Part shown: positions 28,601-36,994 of the stretch, in pieces
Layout of the letters: every line of letters begins with the position of its first letter
Position numbering within the stretch: the first letter of the stretch is position 1
Notes under the pieces: model-generated
What the model was told of the DNA's origin: nothing
The model's input: the letters and a program-made list of their open reading frames with translations, nothing else
Databases searched by the model: none
Program-made: the position numbers and the translations under genes
Assembly (NCBI GenBank): GCA_963813415.1
Contig: CAWEYW010000016.1
Span: forward strand, 25,888 to 89,887
Direction of reading: 5' to 3'
DNA from: CAIWHR01 sp963813415
GTDB lineage: Bacteria; Pseudomonadota; Gammaproteobacteria; Burkholderiales; Casimicrobiaceae
Length of the DNA stretch: 64,000 nucleotides

Positions 28601-29061
28601 CGTCGTACGGCGTCGCCGGCCAGGCGGTCCCAGCGCTCGGCGCGGCGCTGGTCGGGGCCGGCGTGCTGGGGGCGATCGGCGGTGCGCTGTTCGTGCTCGC
28701 GTGGCTCGAGCATCTGACCCGCGGCTGGCGCCGACACCTGTGGCTGGCCTGCATCGTGCTGGTTCTTGCCCTAACGACGGTCGCCGTCGTTGGCGCCGCG
28801 AATCCCCTGGGCGCGATGATCGGCGGACTGATCGGCGGCGCGGCCGCCGTGGTGGTCGTCTACGGCGTGCTGCGCTTCGATCTGCGCAGCGTGCCCGCGT
28901 ACATCGGCACGGGAGCCGTGCTCGGCATGGCCGAAACCGCGGCGCGCAATGGCACGGCGATGAGCACCGTGTATGGAGCCATTGCCATCGTGGTTGCGAT
29001 CGCCGTGACCGCGGCCGTGACGCGGTACATGCGCGACGTCGCTGCCGACCCGGTCGCCTGA
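25675..29061 (+). CDS. Giant CPBP-type membrane protease-like protein with duplicated outer domain
   Basis: The 1128-residue product has a CPBP (CAAX protease/bacteriocin-processing) core. The expected motifs are present: EESVFR with the Glu pair at 432-433, FGSAH with His at 473, and HALFD with His at 511, all within membrane helices. On either side lie two similar extracytoplasmic domains, about residues 41-232 and 630-820. They share DAI-AA, GN...P-W-VR-F and IPEA-ER patterns. A C-terminal block of about eight helices follows (835-1125). CPBP proteins are usually 200-350 residues, so this is unusually large. It is co-translated with the CoA transferase gene. The substrate is unknown. Confidence 0.8.
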   Translation: MRAWTRRPAFWVAYAVVACIGALVALQLFPLAIPLVHLDVRMARHDAIDAARTLGERLGLAPTDARTAVRFTHDDETQNFIELEGGGKPAFAKLLEGNAYSPYWWDVRLFAPGEITESIIRFRPDGSRYGFLLKLPETFVPADPAGLALSADDARRIAERDAAADWGVDFKAYRPLDQTQQRRPNGRMDHLFVYERTDVTAGDARFRLRLGVAGNRFDELTYFTFIPEAFERRFEELRATNNTIAGAATLAAGVLYGLGGCILGVLWLMRQHWLVWRPALVAGLIVGGLMGLTSLAAAPTAWFAYDTAEPIASFWLRQVGSAVLVLFGGGLAYAFVFMAAEGLSRRAFAHHPQLWRLWTRDAAASPQILGRTLGGYLFVGIELALIAAFYYATNRWLGWWQPSESLTDPNILGSAVPALAPIAISLQAGFMEESVFRAVPLSLAALIGARYGRRGLAIGIAAVLQALIFGSAHANYPGFPAYSRLVELLLPSLIWALLFLRFGLLVTILLHALFDLTLFAIPLFLVDAPGASLQRSLVVAAGLVPLAIVLLQRLRAGAWRELPERLRNGAWLRSPPPEEAPVHVVEDRPLAGWVRQLHRALPVLGIAGFVVWLLTTSFRADVPTLPLSRADAIVAAERVLLARGVVLDSAWKRFARVRLATDEAASSTWHEFVWREGGPAAYARLMGNILAPPLWEVRFARFSGDVAERAEEWRITVQGTGDVRQIRHVLPEARPGATLERDAAQTLAERALRDQLHSDPARLRLVGAEQKQEPARRDWSFVFSDPAAPIDEGGEGRMQVVIAGDEVVNAGRYVYIPEAWERTQRERESRLTFAKLALAAFSGVALVAGLVFAAGQWMRRRFSHRVLYGVATISFLLTAVGIANNWPQLAMNLKTSEPVATQVGLSVLAGLLGAVFAALVVGFVSAVGAWAALRQPRQRYADRWPAWAAGTSAALIVAGLEAGLSALAPQTAPIWPSYGVAGQAVPALGAALVGAGVLGAIGGALFVLAWLEHLTRGWRRHLWLACIVLVLALTTVAVVGAANPLGAMIGGLIGGAAAVVVVYGVLRFDLRSVPAYIGTGAVLGMAETAARNGTAMSTVYGAIAIVVAIAVTAAVTRYMRDVAADPVA

Positions 29062-29170
29062 AGCGCGCGGCGCATGCACGGGCCGTGGCCTCGGTCACGC
29101 CTAGTCGACGCGCCGTCACCGCGACGCGAGCGTTGGCAACGGCGGCGCGCGCCCCCATGTCTCCTGCCTG

Positions 29171-32100
29171 ATGTCCAGTCCGATCGCCGACGCCCTCGAA
29201 ACGCAGCTCGCCGACGCCATGAGCGCGGATGCGCTTGCCCTGGGGCGCCGGCTCGCGCGCGCCCGGCGCTCGCGCACCCCGCCCTCCGAGTGGGACCGGC
29301 TGGCCCGGGCGATCGCGGCCTCGGTTGAACGGCGGCGCAGGCGTGCGCTGCGTCGCCCTGAAATCACCTATCCCGCCGACCTGCCGGTCGCCCAGCAGGC
29401 CGATGCGATCGCCGCTGCGATACGCGGGCACCAGGTGGTCATCGTGGCCGGCGCGACGGGCTCGGGCAAGACCACCCAGCTGCCGAAGATCTGTCTTGCC
29501 CTCGGGCGCGGCGAGCGCGGCCTCATCGGGCACACGCAGCCGCGACGCATCGCAGCGCGCGCCGTGGCGACGCGCATCGCCCAGGAACTCGGCGGCAGCG
29601 TGGGTGAGCTCGTCGGGTACAAGGTCCGCTTCACCGACCACACGCAGCCCGACGCATTCGTCAAGCTGATGACCGACGGCATCCTGCTCGCCGAAACGCA
29701 AGGTGACCCGCTCCTCGCGGCCTACGACACCTTGATCGTCGACGAAGCCCACGAACGCAGCCTCAACATCGATTTCCTGCTCGGCTACCTCCATCAACTG
29801 CTGCCGCGCCGCCCTGACCTCAAGGTCATCATCACCTCCGCGACCCTGGATGCGGAGCGATTCGCGGCGCATTTCGCGACCGAGGTGGCGGGCGCGCGCG
29901 TGCCCGCTCCCATCATCGAAGTGTCGGGACGCCTGTATCCGGTCGAGGTGCGCTATCGCCCGCTGAAGACCGCTGACGAAGAGAGCGACGACGAGGAGGA
30001 GATGGAGGACGCCATCGTCGCCGCGGCGGAGGACCTCTGGCGCGACGCGCCTGGCGATATGCTGGTGTTCCTGCCTGGCGAGCGCGAGATCCGCGAGACC
30101 GCCGCGCTGCTGCGGCGCAGCCTGGCCCGACGACCGTATGCCCGCGATGTCGAGATCCTGACCCTGTACGCGCGCCTTTCGGTGCCCGAGCAGCAACGCG
30201 TGTTCACGCCCGGGAATGGACGGCGCATCGTGCTCGCCACCAACGTCGCCGAAACCTCGCTGACCGTTCCCGGCATCCGCTACGTGATCGATACGGGTCT
30301 CGCGCGCATCAAGCGCTACTCGGTGCGCAACAAGACGACGCTGCTGCAGATCGAGAAGATCGCCCAGGCCGCCGCCAACCAGCGCGCCGGCCGTTGCGGG
30401 CGAGTCGCGGCCGGCGTCTGCGTGCGGCTCTACTCGGAGGACGATTTCGCGGCCCGTCCGCCGTACACCGATCCCGAGATCCTGCGCTCCTCCCTCGCAT
30501 CCGTGATCCTGCGCATGGCCGCGCTCGATATGGGCACCGTCGAGCAGTTCCCGTTTCTCGAGCCGCCACTGCCGCGCGCGGTGGCGGACGGGTACCAGCT
30601 GTTGCAGGAGCTCGGTGCGGTGACCGAGGAGCGCGCTCTGACGCCGCTCGGCCGCGAGCTCGCGCGCCTGCCCGTCGACGCCCGGATCGGGCGGATGATT
30701 CTCGAAGGGCGCGAGCGCGGCTGTCTCGCCGAGGTGCTGGTCATCGCGAGTGCGCTGTCGGTGCCGGATCCCCGCGAGCGCCCCCTCGAGAAGCAGCAGG
30801 CGGCCGACCAGGCGCACCTGCGCTTTCGCGACGAGCGCTCCGATTTTCTTTCCCTCATCGCGCTGTGGCAATTCTTCGAAGGCGAGCTCGCGCGCAAGCA
30901 GTCGCATCGCGCACTGGTCGAGGCGTGCCGCGCCCAGTTCGTCTCCTGGCTGCGCTTGCGCGAGTGGCGCGACGTCCATGCGCAACTCGCCGCGATTGCG
31001 AAGGAGCAGGGCTGGCGCTGGGAGGATCGCCTGCCGGAAACGCACGACGCGCGCCGTTACCAGTCGCTGCACGAAGCGCTGCTGTCCGGACTGCTCGGCA
31101 ACATCGGCCAGCGCGCCGAGGACGGCGATGGATTCAACGGCGCGCGCGGGGTGCGCTTCTTCCTGCATCCGGGTTCCGGCATCGCGCGCAAGCCGCCGAA
31201 ATGGGTGCTTGCCGCGGAGCTCGTCGAGACGGCGCGCCTCTTTGCCCGTTGTGCGGCGCGCGTCGAGCCGGAGTGGATCGAGGCCATCGCCGGCGAGCAC
31301 GTGAAGCGCGACTACTTCGAGCCACGGTGGGATGGCGATCGCGGCGAGGTGGTCGCGAGCGAGCGCGTGCAGCTCTACGGGCTCACGCTCGTGCCGCGGC
31401 GGCAGGTGAGCTTCGGGCGCATCGATCCCGTCGTCGCACGCGAAGTGTTCATCCGCGAGGCGCTCGTGCCGGCATCCCTGGCCACCAAGGGTGCATTTCT
31501 CGCGCACAACCGGCGCCTCGTCGCCGAGGTCATGGCGCTCGAGCACAAGGCCCGCCGCCAGGACGTGCTGGTGGACGAGGAGAGCATCGCGTCGTTCTAT
31601 GCGGCGCGGGTGCCGACCGAGGTGCATTCGCTTGCGGCGTTCGAGCGCTGGCGGGCCGACGCCGAACGTGGCGACCCGCAGCTGCTTTTCATGACGCGCG
31701 AAGCGCTGATGCGCCACGATGCCGCGAGCATCACGCAGGAATGGTTCCCCGATGCCTTGGTGCTCGATGGCACGCGCCTGCCACTCAGGTACCGCTTCGC
31801 GCCGGGCCACCCGCTCGATGGCCTTACGCTGACGGTTCCGCTGGCGCTCCTCAACCAGATCGACGCCGCGCGCCTGTCATGGCTGGTGCCGGGGATGCTG
31901 CGGGAAAAGGTGACCTTCCTGCTGAAGGCGTTGCCGAAGCAGTGGCGCAACCGCCTCATGCCGCTCCCCGACGTGGTGACGGCATTCCTGGCGCAAGACC
32001 GTGCCGATGGCGACGCGCTACCCGATGCGCTGCGCGCCTTCGTCAGGGCGCGCCTTGGCGATACGCCAGCGGCCGACGTCTGGGACGGCACGACCCTGCC

Positions 32101-33100
32101 GGCACATCTCCTCATGAACCTCCGCGTGGTCGACGATGCCGGCACCGAGCTGGCGCAGGGCCGTGATCTGCCGTCGTTGCGCGCGCAACTCGGCGAGGCC
32201 GCGCAACTGTCGTTCGCGGAAGCGGGACCGGCCATCGAGCGGCGCGGTCTGCGGAGCTGGGACTTGGGCGACCTGCCGGAGACGATCACCCGGCGCAAGG
32301 GTGCGCAACGGCTGACCGGCTACCCGGCGCTGGTGGACGAGGGCGACTCGGTGGCCATCGTGCTGCTCGACACGCCCGAAGCCGCACAGGCATCGACCCG
32401 GGCCGGCGTGGTGCGCCTGTTGCGCATCGCGCTCAAGGACCAGTTGCTGCGCTACGAGAAGGCCCCGCCCGGATTCCAGGCCGCCGCGCTCGCCCTGAAA
32501 GCCGCCGTCCCGCCCGATCGCCTGCTGGCCGATGTGCTCGGCGCGGTGTGCGATCGTGCCTTCGTGGGCGACGACGAGCTGCCCCGGTCCGAACGGGCTT
32601 TCGGCGAGCAGGTGAAACGCGCCCGGACGCGGCTGCCCGCGGTGGCCGACTCCGCCTTCCGGTTGCTGGCGGACATCGCCGCCGCGTACCAGGGCCTCAA
32701 CCAGCGACTTGGCGCCCTGCCGGTGAGCCTTGCCCGGCTCGGCGCCGAGGTCCGCTCCCGCCGCGATGCCCTGATCCATCCGGGGTTCTTCTGCGCCACG
32801 CCCTGGGCCCAGCTCGCGCACCTGCCGCGCTACCTGCGCGCGCTGGACCGCCGCCTCGCCAAGTATCCCGACGACCCGGCGCGCGACGCGCGGCATGGGG
32901 GCGCCATGGCCGACTGGTGGCAGCGCTACCGCGACCGGCTGGACCGGAACCGCGCCGCGGGGCGCGACGAATCCGGGCTGCCCGCTTTCCGCTGGCTGCT
33001 CGAAGAGCTCGCCGTGTCGCTGTTCGCGCAGGAGCTCAAGACGCCGTTTCCCGTGTCGTTCAAGCGGGTCGAAAAGGTCTGGCACGACATCGGCCGCTGA
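29171..33100 (+). CDS. hrpA: ATP-dependent RNA helicase HrpA
   Basis: HrpA is a DEAH-box 3'-5' RNA helicase linked to mRNA processing and to rescue of collided ribosomes. The 1309 residues match the E. coli length of 1300. Walker A GATGSGKT is at 94-101, DEAH at 190-193, SATLD at about 225 and the later motif VI QRAGRCGR. The DUF3418 C-terminal domain is present, ending FPVSFKRVEKVWHDIGR. The ATG gives the expected N-terminal extension. Confidence 0.95.
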   Translation: MSSPIADALETQLADAMSADALALGRRLARARRSRTPPSEWDRLARAIAASVERRRRRALRRPEITYPADLPVAQQADAIAAAIRGHQVVIVAGATGSGKTTQLPKICLALGRGERGLIGHTQPRRIAARAVATRIAQELGGSVGELVGYKVRFTDHTQPDAFVKLMTDGILLAETQGDPLLAAYDTLIVDEAHERSLNIDFLLGYLHQLLPRRPDLKVIITSATLDAERFAAHFATEVAGARVPAPIIEVSGRLYPVEVRYRPLKTADEESDDEEEMEDAIVAAAEDLWRDAPGDMLVFLPGEREIRETAALLRRSLARRPYARDVEILTLYARLSVPEQQRVFTPGNGRRIVLATNVAETSLTVPGIRYVIDTGLARIKRYSVRNKTTLLQIEKIAQAAANQRAGRCGRVAAGVCVRLYSEDDFAARPPYTDPEILRSSLASVILRMAALDMGTVEQFPFLEPPLPRAVADGYQLLQELGAVTEERALTPLGRELARLPVDARIGRMILEGRERGCLAEVLVIASALSVPDPRERPLEKQQAADQAHLRFRDERSDFLSLIALWQFFEGELARKQSHRALVEACRAQFVSWLRLREWRDVHAQLAAIAKEQGWRWEDRLPETHDARRYQSLHEALLSGLLGNIGQRAEDGDGFNGARGVRFFLHPGSGIARKPPKWVLAAELVETARLFARCAARVEPEWIEAIAGEHVKRDYFEPRWDGDRGEVVASERVQLYGLTLVPRRQVSFGRIDPVVAREVFIREALVPASLATKGAFLAHNRRLVAEVMALEHKARRQDVLVDEESIASFYAARVPTEVHSLAAFERWRADAERGDPQLLFMTREALMRHDAASITQEWFPDALVLDGTRLPLRYRFAPGHPLDGLTLTVPLALLNQIDAARLSWLVPGMLREKVTFLLKALPKQWRNRLMPLPDVVTAFLAQDRADGDALPDALRAFVRARLGDTPAADVWDGTTLPAHLLMNLRVVDDAGTELAQGRDLPSLRAQLGEAAQLSFAEAGPAIERRGLRSWDLGDLPETITRRKGAQRLTGYPALVDEGDSVAIVLLDTPEAAQASTRAGVVRLLRIALKDQLLRYEKAPPGFQAAALALKAAVPPDRLLADVLGAVCDRAFVGDDELPRSERAFGEQVKRARTRLPAVADSAFRLLADIAAAYQGLNQRLGALPVSLARLGAEVRSRRDALIHPGFFCATPWAQLAHLPRYLRALDRRLAKYPDDPARDARHGGAMADWWQRYRDRLDRNRAAGRDESGLPAFRWLLEELAVSLFAQELKTPFPVSFKRVEKVWHDIGR

Positions 33101-33122
33101 ACGCCGCCGGGCGGCCGTCGCG

Positions 33123-33152
33123 TTGGCGACGGGATCATCGACGTGCTACAGT
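33123..33152 (+). promoter_or_regulatory. Weak promoter candidate and hairpin after hrpA
   Basis: A 7-bp hairpin (CCGTCGC-gttg-GCGACGG, 33115-33132) follows the hrpA stop with no T tract. Overlapping it is TTGGCG, 18 bases, TACAGT, which could serve as a promoter for the DUF1631 gene. The two readings compete; neither is strong. Confidence 0.25.
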
Positions 33153-33280
33153 AACTTTCCCCTTCTTCCGTCTGCTTTGGAACGACTTTTTGCGAGTGGG
33201 CAAGCCACAGCAGGCCGGCCCAAGCAGGTCGACCGAGGCCTACCGGCGCGCCGTAGCGCCCTCAGCGAGCACCGCGACGC

Positions 33281-35686
33281 GTGAATCCGACCACGACCGA
33301 CTCTCCTGCCCGCCGCCCGCCCTCGCGCGAGTCGGCGCGCATTCTCGTGGAGTGCCGGGACCGGGTGGCGCATCGCCTCGTGGCAACGCTGTCGACGATG
33401 CTCGACGCGGTGGCGACGATGCTCATGGAGCGGGCGGGCAACACGGACGTGCGCGAGGATCAGACGATGTACCTCGACGCCCGCGCCGCGGTGCTGTCCG
33501 AGCGCGGGAAGCTCCTCGCGAGCTTCGAGAAGAACCTGCGGGCCCGGATCGACGACCGCATCAGCGGCAAGGAGGAAGCCAAGGCGGACTTCTCGAAGGT
33601 CGATGCGCGCAACCTCAGCCTGGTCGAGAACACCACGATGGAAGAGTCGGTGCTGACCGGCAACATCGCGCGCGGCGTCGAGAACCTCTGCTACGACGAG
33701 CTGCAGACGCTCAACCGGGCCATGGGTTACCTGCTGGGTGATCCGGAGCTTTCGACCAAGGCCAATCCGCTCGCGCCGACCACGATCATCGAAGCCTTCG
33801 CCCAGGCACTCACGGCGGCGGACATCGGGGAGCGGATCAAGCTCGCCATCCTGAAGGAGCTGAACCAGGCCGCACTGGGCGAGATCAACGCGATCTACGC
33901 CGATCTCAACCAGCACCTCGTATCGCTGCGGATCGTGCCGCTGCAGCGCGCGCGGATCGTCACTCGCGGCAGTCCGGTCGAGCGCATGGCCGCGGCCGCT
34001 GCCGCGCGCGACGGCACCGCCATTCCCGCGGCCGCGCCGCCGCCTACCGCTGAAGTCGACATCATGTCGCTCTTCAAGCGCATGTTCGGCGCACCGGCGC
34101 CGACCGCTCCCGGCCCGGCTGGTCCGTCCCCATTCCAGGGCGGCGGCCAGGGGGCGTCGGGCAGTGGCGCGCCTCCGCATGCACCCGCTGCGGGGGAGTT
34201 CCCCGCCATCGAGGGCATGTCCCCGGCGCACCGGTACATCCCGAGCGGGCCGTTGGCGATGACTCCTTCCGGCTACATGCCGGGCGCACCGATCATGGTG
34301 ACCCCGGAGCTCGGCGAAGGGCTCGCACGCCTGCAGCGCGGCGAGACCGGATTCGATCTTGGCGGCGGCACGATCGTGCAGTTCTCCGGGATCCCCGACG
34401 GCCAGCACAACGTGCTGCGCGACCTCCAGCAGTCGCCGCTCGGCCAGCGCGCCAACCAGCTCGAGTCGATGACGATCGAGCTGGTGGCGATGCTCTTCGA
34501 TTTCATCTTCGAGACCAAGGACCTGCCAGACGGCATCAAGGCCCTGCTCGCGCGCCTGCAGATCCCGGTGCTCAAGGCCGCGATGCTGGACAGCGCCTTT
34601 TTCGCGAAGAAGGGCCATCCCTCGCGGCTGCTGGTGAACGAACTCGCGCAGGCCGGTCTCGGCTGGTCGCCGGCCATGGGCAGCGAGGACCCGCTGTATC
34701 GCAAGCTGAACGAGATCGTCCATCGCATCCTCGACGGCTTCAGTGACGATCTCACCATCTTCGAGGACATGCGCACGGTCCTCGAGGATTTCCTCGCGGA
34801 GGAGGAAAAGTCCGCCGAGGCGAACATGCAGTCCTCGGCCGACGCGGTCAACGAGCGCGATCGCCGCGAGCTCGCGACCTCGGTGGCGCGCGCGGAGGTC
34901 GAGCGCCGGATCGAGGCGCACGCGCTGCCGAATTTCCTCGCGGCATTCCTGCGCAACAACTGGCTGCGCGCTCTGGAACAGACCTACCTCGAGCACGGCG
35001 AGGAGAGCGATGCCTGGGCACAGCGCCTTTCGACGCTCCAGGATCTGGTCTGGAGCGTGCAGCCGAAGAAAGCGGCCGATGATCGCAAGCGTCTGGTCGC
35101 GCTGCTGCCGTCGCTTTTGAAGCGCATGAACGTGGGGCTGCAGCAGGTGCCCTGGGCTGGCGACGAACGCGAACGCTTCATGTCGAACCTCGTGGAGGCG
35201 CACGCCGCCGCAGTCAAGCCGTCGCTGGCGGCGGTGAGCTCGCCGACCACGGCAGTCGCCGAGCAGGCGCGCGCCGAAGCGGAACAGGCCAGGGCCGCCG
35301 GGGACGAAGTCGCTGCGGCGCGGGCCGTTCAGCTCGCGGAAGCCATGGCCCCGGCCGAGCCCGCGGTGCTCGAATCGCCCGAGATCATCGCCGACCAGTA
35401 TCTCGAGATCGCGCAAAGCCTCGAGCGTGGCACCTGGGTGGAATTCGAAGACGACGATGGCCAGCTCTCGTTCGCCAAGCTCGCCTGGGTGAGCCCGCTG
35501 CGCGGCACGTATCTTTTCACCAACCGCCAAGGTCAGAAGGCGATGTCCATGACCGCCGACGAACTCGCGCAACGCTTCCGCGCCGACCGCGCCCGCCTGG
35601 TCGAAGCGGAGCCGCTCGTCGACCGCGCGTTCACTTCGGTGATGGCCAATATCGGCAACAAGTTTCCGCAGCCCGTTGCCGCCTAG
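33281..35686 (+). CDS. DUF1631 family protein
   Basis: The 801-residue product is a member of DUF1631, a proteobacterial family of unknown function. It is predicted soluble and mostly helical. A basic Pro-rich start is followed by helical segments, then an Ala/Pro/Gly-rich linker around residues 250-320 (GPSPFQGGGQGASGSGAPP). The second helical half includes DDLTIFEDMRTVLEDFLAEEE. The last 100 residues hold GTWVEFEDDDGQLSFAKLAW, a PilZ-like beta segment. The start is a GTG 180 bases after hrpA. An earlier start is not visible. Confidence 0.85.
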   Translation: MNPTTTDSPARRPPSRESARILVECRDRVAHRLVATLSTMLDAVATMLMERAGNTDVREDQTMYLDARAAVLSERGKLLASFEKNLRARIDDRISGKEEAKADFSKVDARNLSLVENTTMEESVLTGNIARGVENLCYDELQTLNRAMGYLLGDPELSTKANPLAPTTIIEAFAQALTAADIGERIKLAILKELNQAALGEINAIYADLNQHLVSLRIVPLQRARIVTRGSPVERMAAAAAARDGTAIPAAAPPPTAEVDIMSLFKRMFGAPAPTAPGPAGPSPFQGGGQGASGSGAPPHAPAAGEFPAIEGMSPAHRYIPSGPLAMTPSGYMPGAPIMVTPELGEGLARLQRGETGFDLGGGTIVQFSGIPDGQHNVLRDLQQSPLGQRANQLESMTIELVAMLFDFIFETKDLPDGIKALLARLQIPVLKAAMLDSAFFAKKGHPSRLLVNELAQAGLGWSPAMGSEDPLYRKLNEIVHRILDGFSDDLTIFEDMRTVLEDFLAEEEKSAEANMQSSADAVNERDRRELATSVARAEVERRIEAHALPNFLAAFLRNNWLRALEQTYLEHGEESDAWAQRLSTLQDLVWSVQPKKAADDRKRLVALLPSLLKRMNVGLQQVPWAGDERERFMSNLVEAHAAAVKPSLAAVSSPTTAVAEQARAEAEQARAAGDEVAAARAVQLAEAMAPAEPAVLESPEIIADQYLEIAQSLERGTWVEFEDDDGQLSFAKLAWVSPLRGTYLFTNRQGQKAMSMTADELAQRFRADRARLVEAEPLVDRAFTSVMANIGNKFPQPVAA

Positions 35687-35704
35687 CGCGGCGGCGCGGC
35701 GTGC

Positions 35705-36484
35705 GTGCCTTCCAGCGCACCCGATCCCCCGTTCCTGCCCGTGAACATCGGCGCGTACATCATCGGTGACGAGATCCTGTCCGGCAAGCGCGCCGACCGG
35801 CATCTCGCGCACGTGATCGCGACGCTCAATGGGCGCGGGCTGAAGCTTGCGTGGGCCCGCTACGAAGGCGATGACCGCCGGCGTCTCGCCGCGAGCCTGC
35901 GCGAAAGCTTCGCGCAGCAGGCGATCGTGTTCGCGTTCGGCGGGGTGGGCGCGACACCCGACGATCACACGCGGCAGGCCGCGGCGATGGCGCTCGATGT
36001 CCCGCTCGAGCGCCACCCCGAGGCCGTGCGCGAGATCGAGGCGCAGTTCGGCGCGGCGGCGTATCCGCATCGCGTCCTCATGGCGGAGTTTCCGCGCGGC
36101 AGCACGATCATCCCCAATCCGGTGAATCGGGTCGCGTCGTTCTCGATCCGCGACCATCATTTCCTGCCGGGCTTTCCCCAGATGGCATGGCCGATGCTGG
36201 ACTGGGTCCTCGAGCATCACTACGCGCAGCTCCACGCGGCACCCGAGGCCGAGCGCGCCATCGTCGTGCACGGCGCCGGCGAAAGCCAGTTGCTGCCGGT
36301 GATGGACGAAAACGTGGCGCGGTTTCCGACGCTGAAGCTCTTCAGCCTGCCGACGTTCCTGCCGGCGGGCGGCCGGCGGCTGGAGCTTGGCGTGCGCGGC
36401 GACCCCGCGCTGCTCGACGCTGCGCTCGCGCATCTCGTCGCCGGTGTGGAAGCGGGCGGGTTCGCGTGGGAGCCGCTGGCGTGA
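35705..36484 (+). CDS. Molybdopterin-binding-domain protein (CinA/MoaB-like)
   Basis: This 259-residue product has the MoaB/MogA-like fold found at the N-terminus of CinA: IGAYIIGDEILSGKRADRHL, then FAFGGVGATPDDHTRQAAAMAL, the pterin-binding GGVGxTxDD loop. It lacks the CinA deamidase half. Whether such stand-alone proteins bind molybdopterin is not known; nucleotide hydrolysis is another option. The GTG at 35705 has no clear ribosome binding site. A GTG 12 codons later would also keep the whole domain. Confidence 0.82.
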   Translation: MPSSAPDPPFLPVNIGAYIIGDEILSGKRADRHLAHVIATLNGRGLKLAWARYEGDDRRRLAASLRESFAQQAIVFAFGGVGATPDDHTRQAAAMALDVPLERHPEAVREIEAQFGAAAYPHRVLMAEFPRGSTIIPNPVNRVASFSIRDHHFLPGFPQMAWPMLDWVLEHHYAQLHAAPEAERAIVVHGAGESQLLPVMDENVARFPTLKLFSLPTFLPAGGRRLELGVRGDPALLDAALAHLVAGVEAGGFAWEPLA

Positions 36485-36526
36485 GCGCGGGTCTGCGCGT
36501 TGCGCGGGCACCGCGCGGAGCGTCGC

Positions 36527-36994
36527 GTGGACGATAGCGGGCGCTGGTTCGACGAGGCTGCGCTCGGCGAGAAGTTCCGGCGCTCGATCACGATCACCGA
36601 CACGCATCTCGTGCTCGGCGCAGGGCTCATCGGCGACTTCAACCCGCATCACGTCAACGACCAATACGCGAAGGAATCGCGTTTCGGCACGCGCATCCTG
36701 CACGGGATGATCACCAGCGCCATGATGGGTGCGCCGGTCGGCATGTATTTCCACGGCACCGCGATCGCCTACCTCGAGCATGCGGCCCGCTTCCGGGCGC
36801 CGGTGCGGGCGAACGACACGCTCGTCACGGAATGGACCATCGTCGGCCTGGAGCCGAAGCCGAAGCATCACGGCGGTGTGGTGGTGCTCGAGGGCGTGTG
36901 CCGCAACCAGGAGGGCACCATCGTTGCGGATGCCGATGCCCGCATCCTGGTGCAGGCGCGGCCCGGAACCGCGCACGCGCCCGTCGCGACCTAG
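36527..36994 (+). CDS. MaoC-like hot-dog dehydratase
   Basis: MaoC-type proteins hydrate enoyl-CoA or similar thioesters using an Asp/His pair. The 155-residue product carries the hydratase-2 motif in GDFNPHHVNDQYAKESRFGTRILHG, with Asp, Asn-Pro-His-His and the closing HG. It then has RAPVRANDTLVTEWTIVG and a C-terminal strand. GGAG six bases before the GTG at 36527 sets the start; an upstream TTG is less likely. Its TAG stop shares the palindrome CTAG with the stop of pyrD on the opposite strand. Confidence 0.83.
   Translation: MDDSGRWFDEAALGEKFRRSITITDTHLVLGAGLIGDFNPHHVNDQYAKESRFGTRILHGMITSAMMGAPVGMYFHGTAIAYLEHAARFRAPVRANDTLVTEWTIVGLEPKPKHHGGVVVLEGVCRNQEGTIVADADARILVQARPGTAHAPVAT

Noticed and set aside
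28538..31810. A 1090-codon open frame on the minus strand
   Set aside because: It is antisense to the end of the CPBP gene and to hrpA, both clear genes. The translation is low-complexity and Arg/His-rich.
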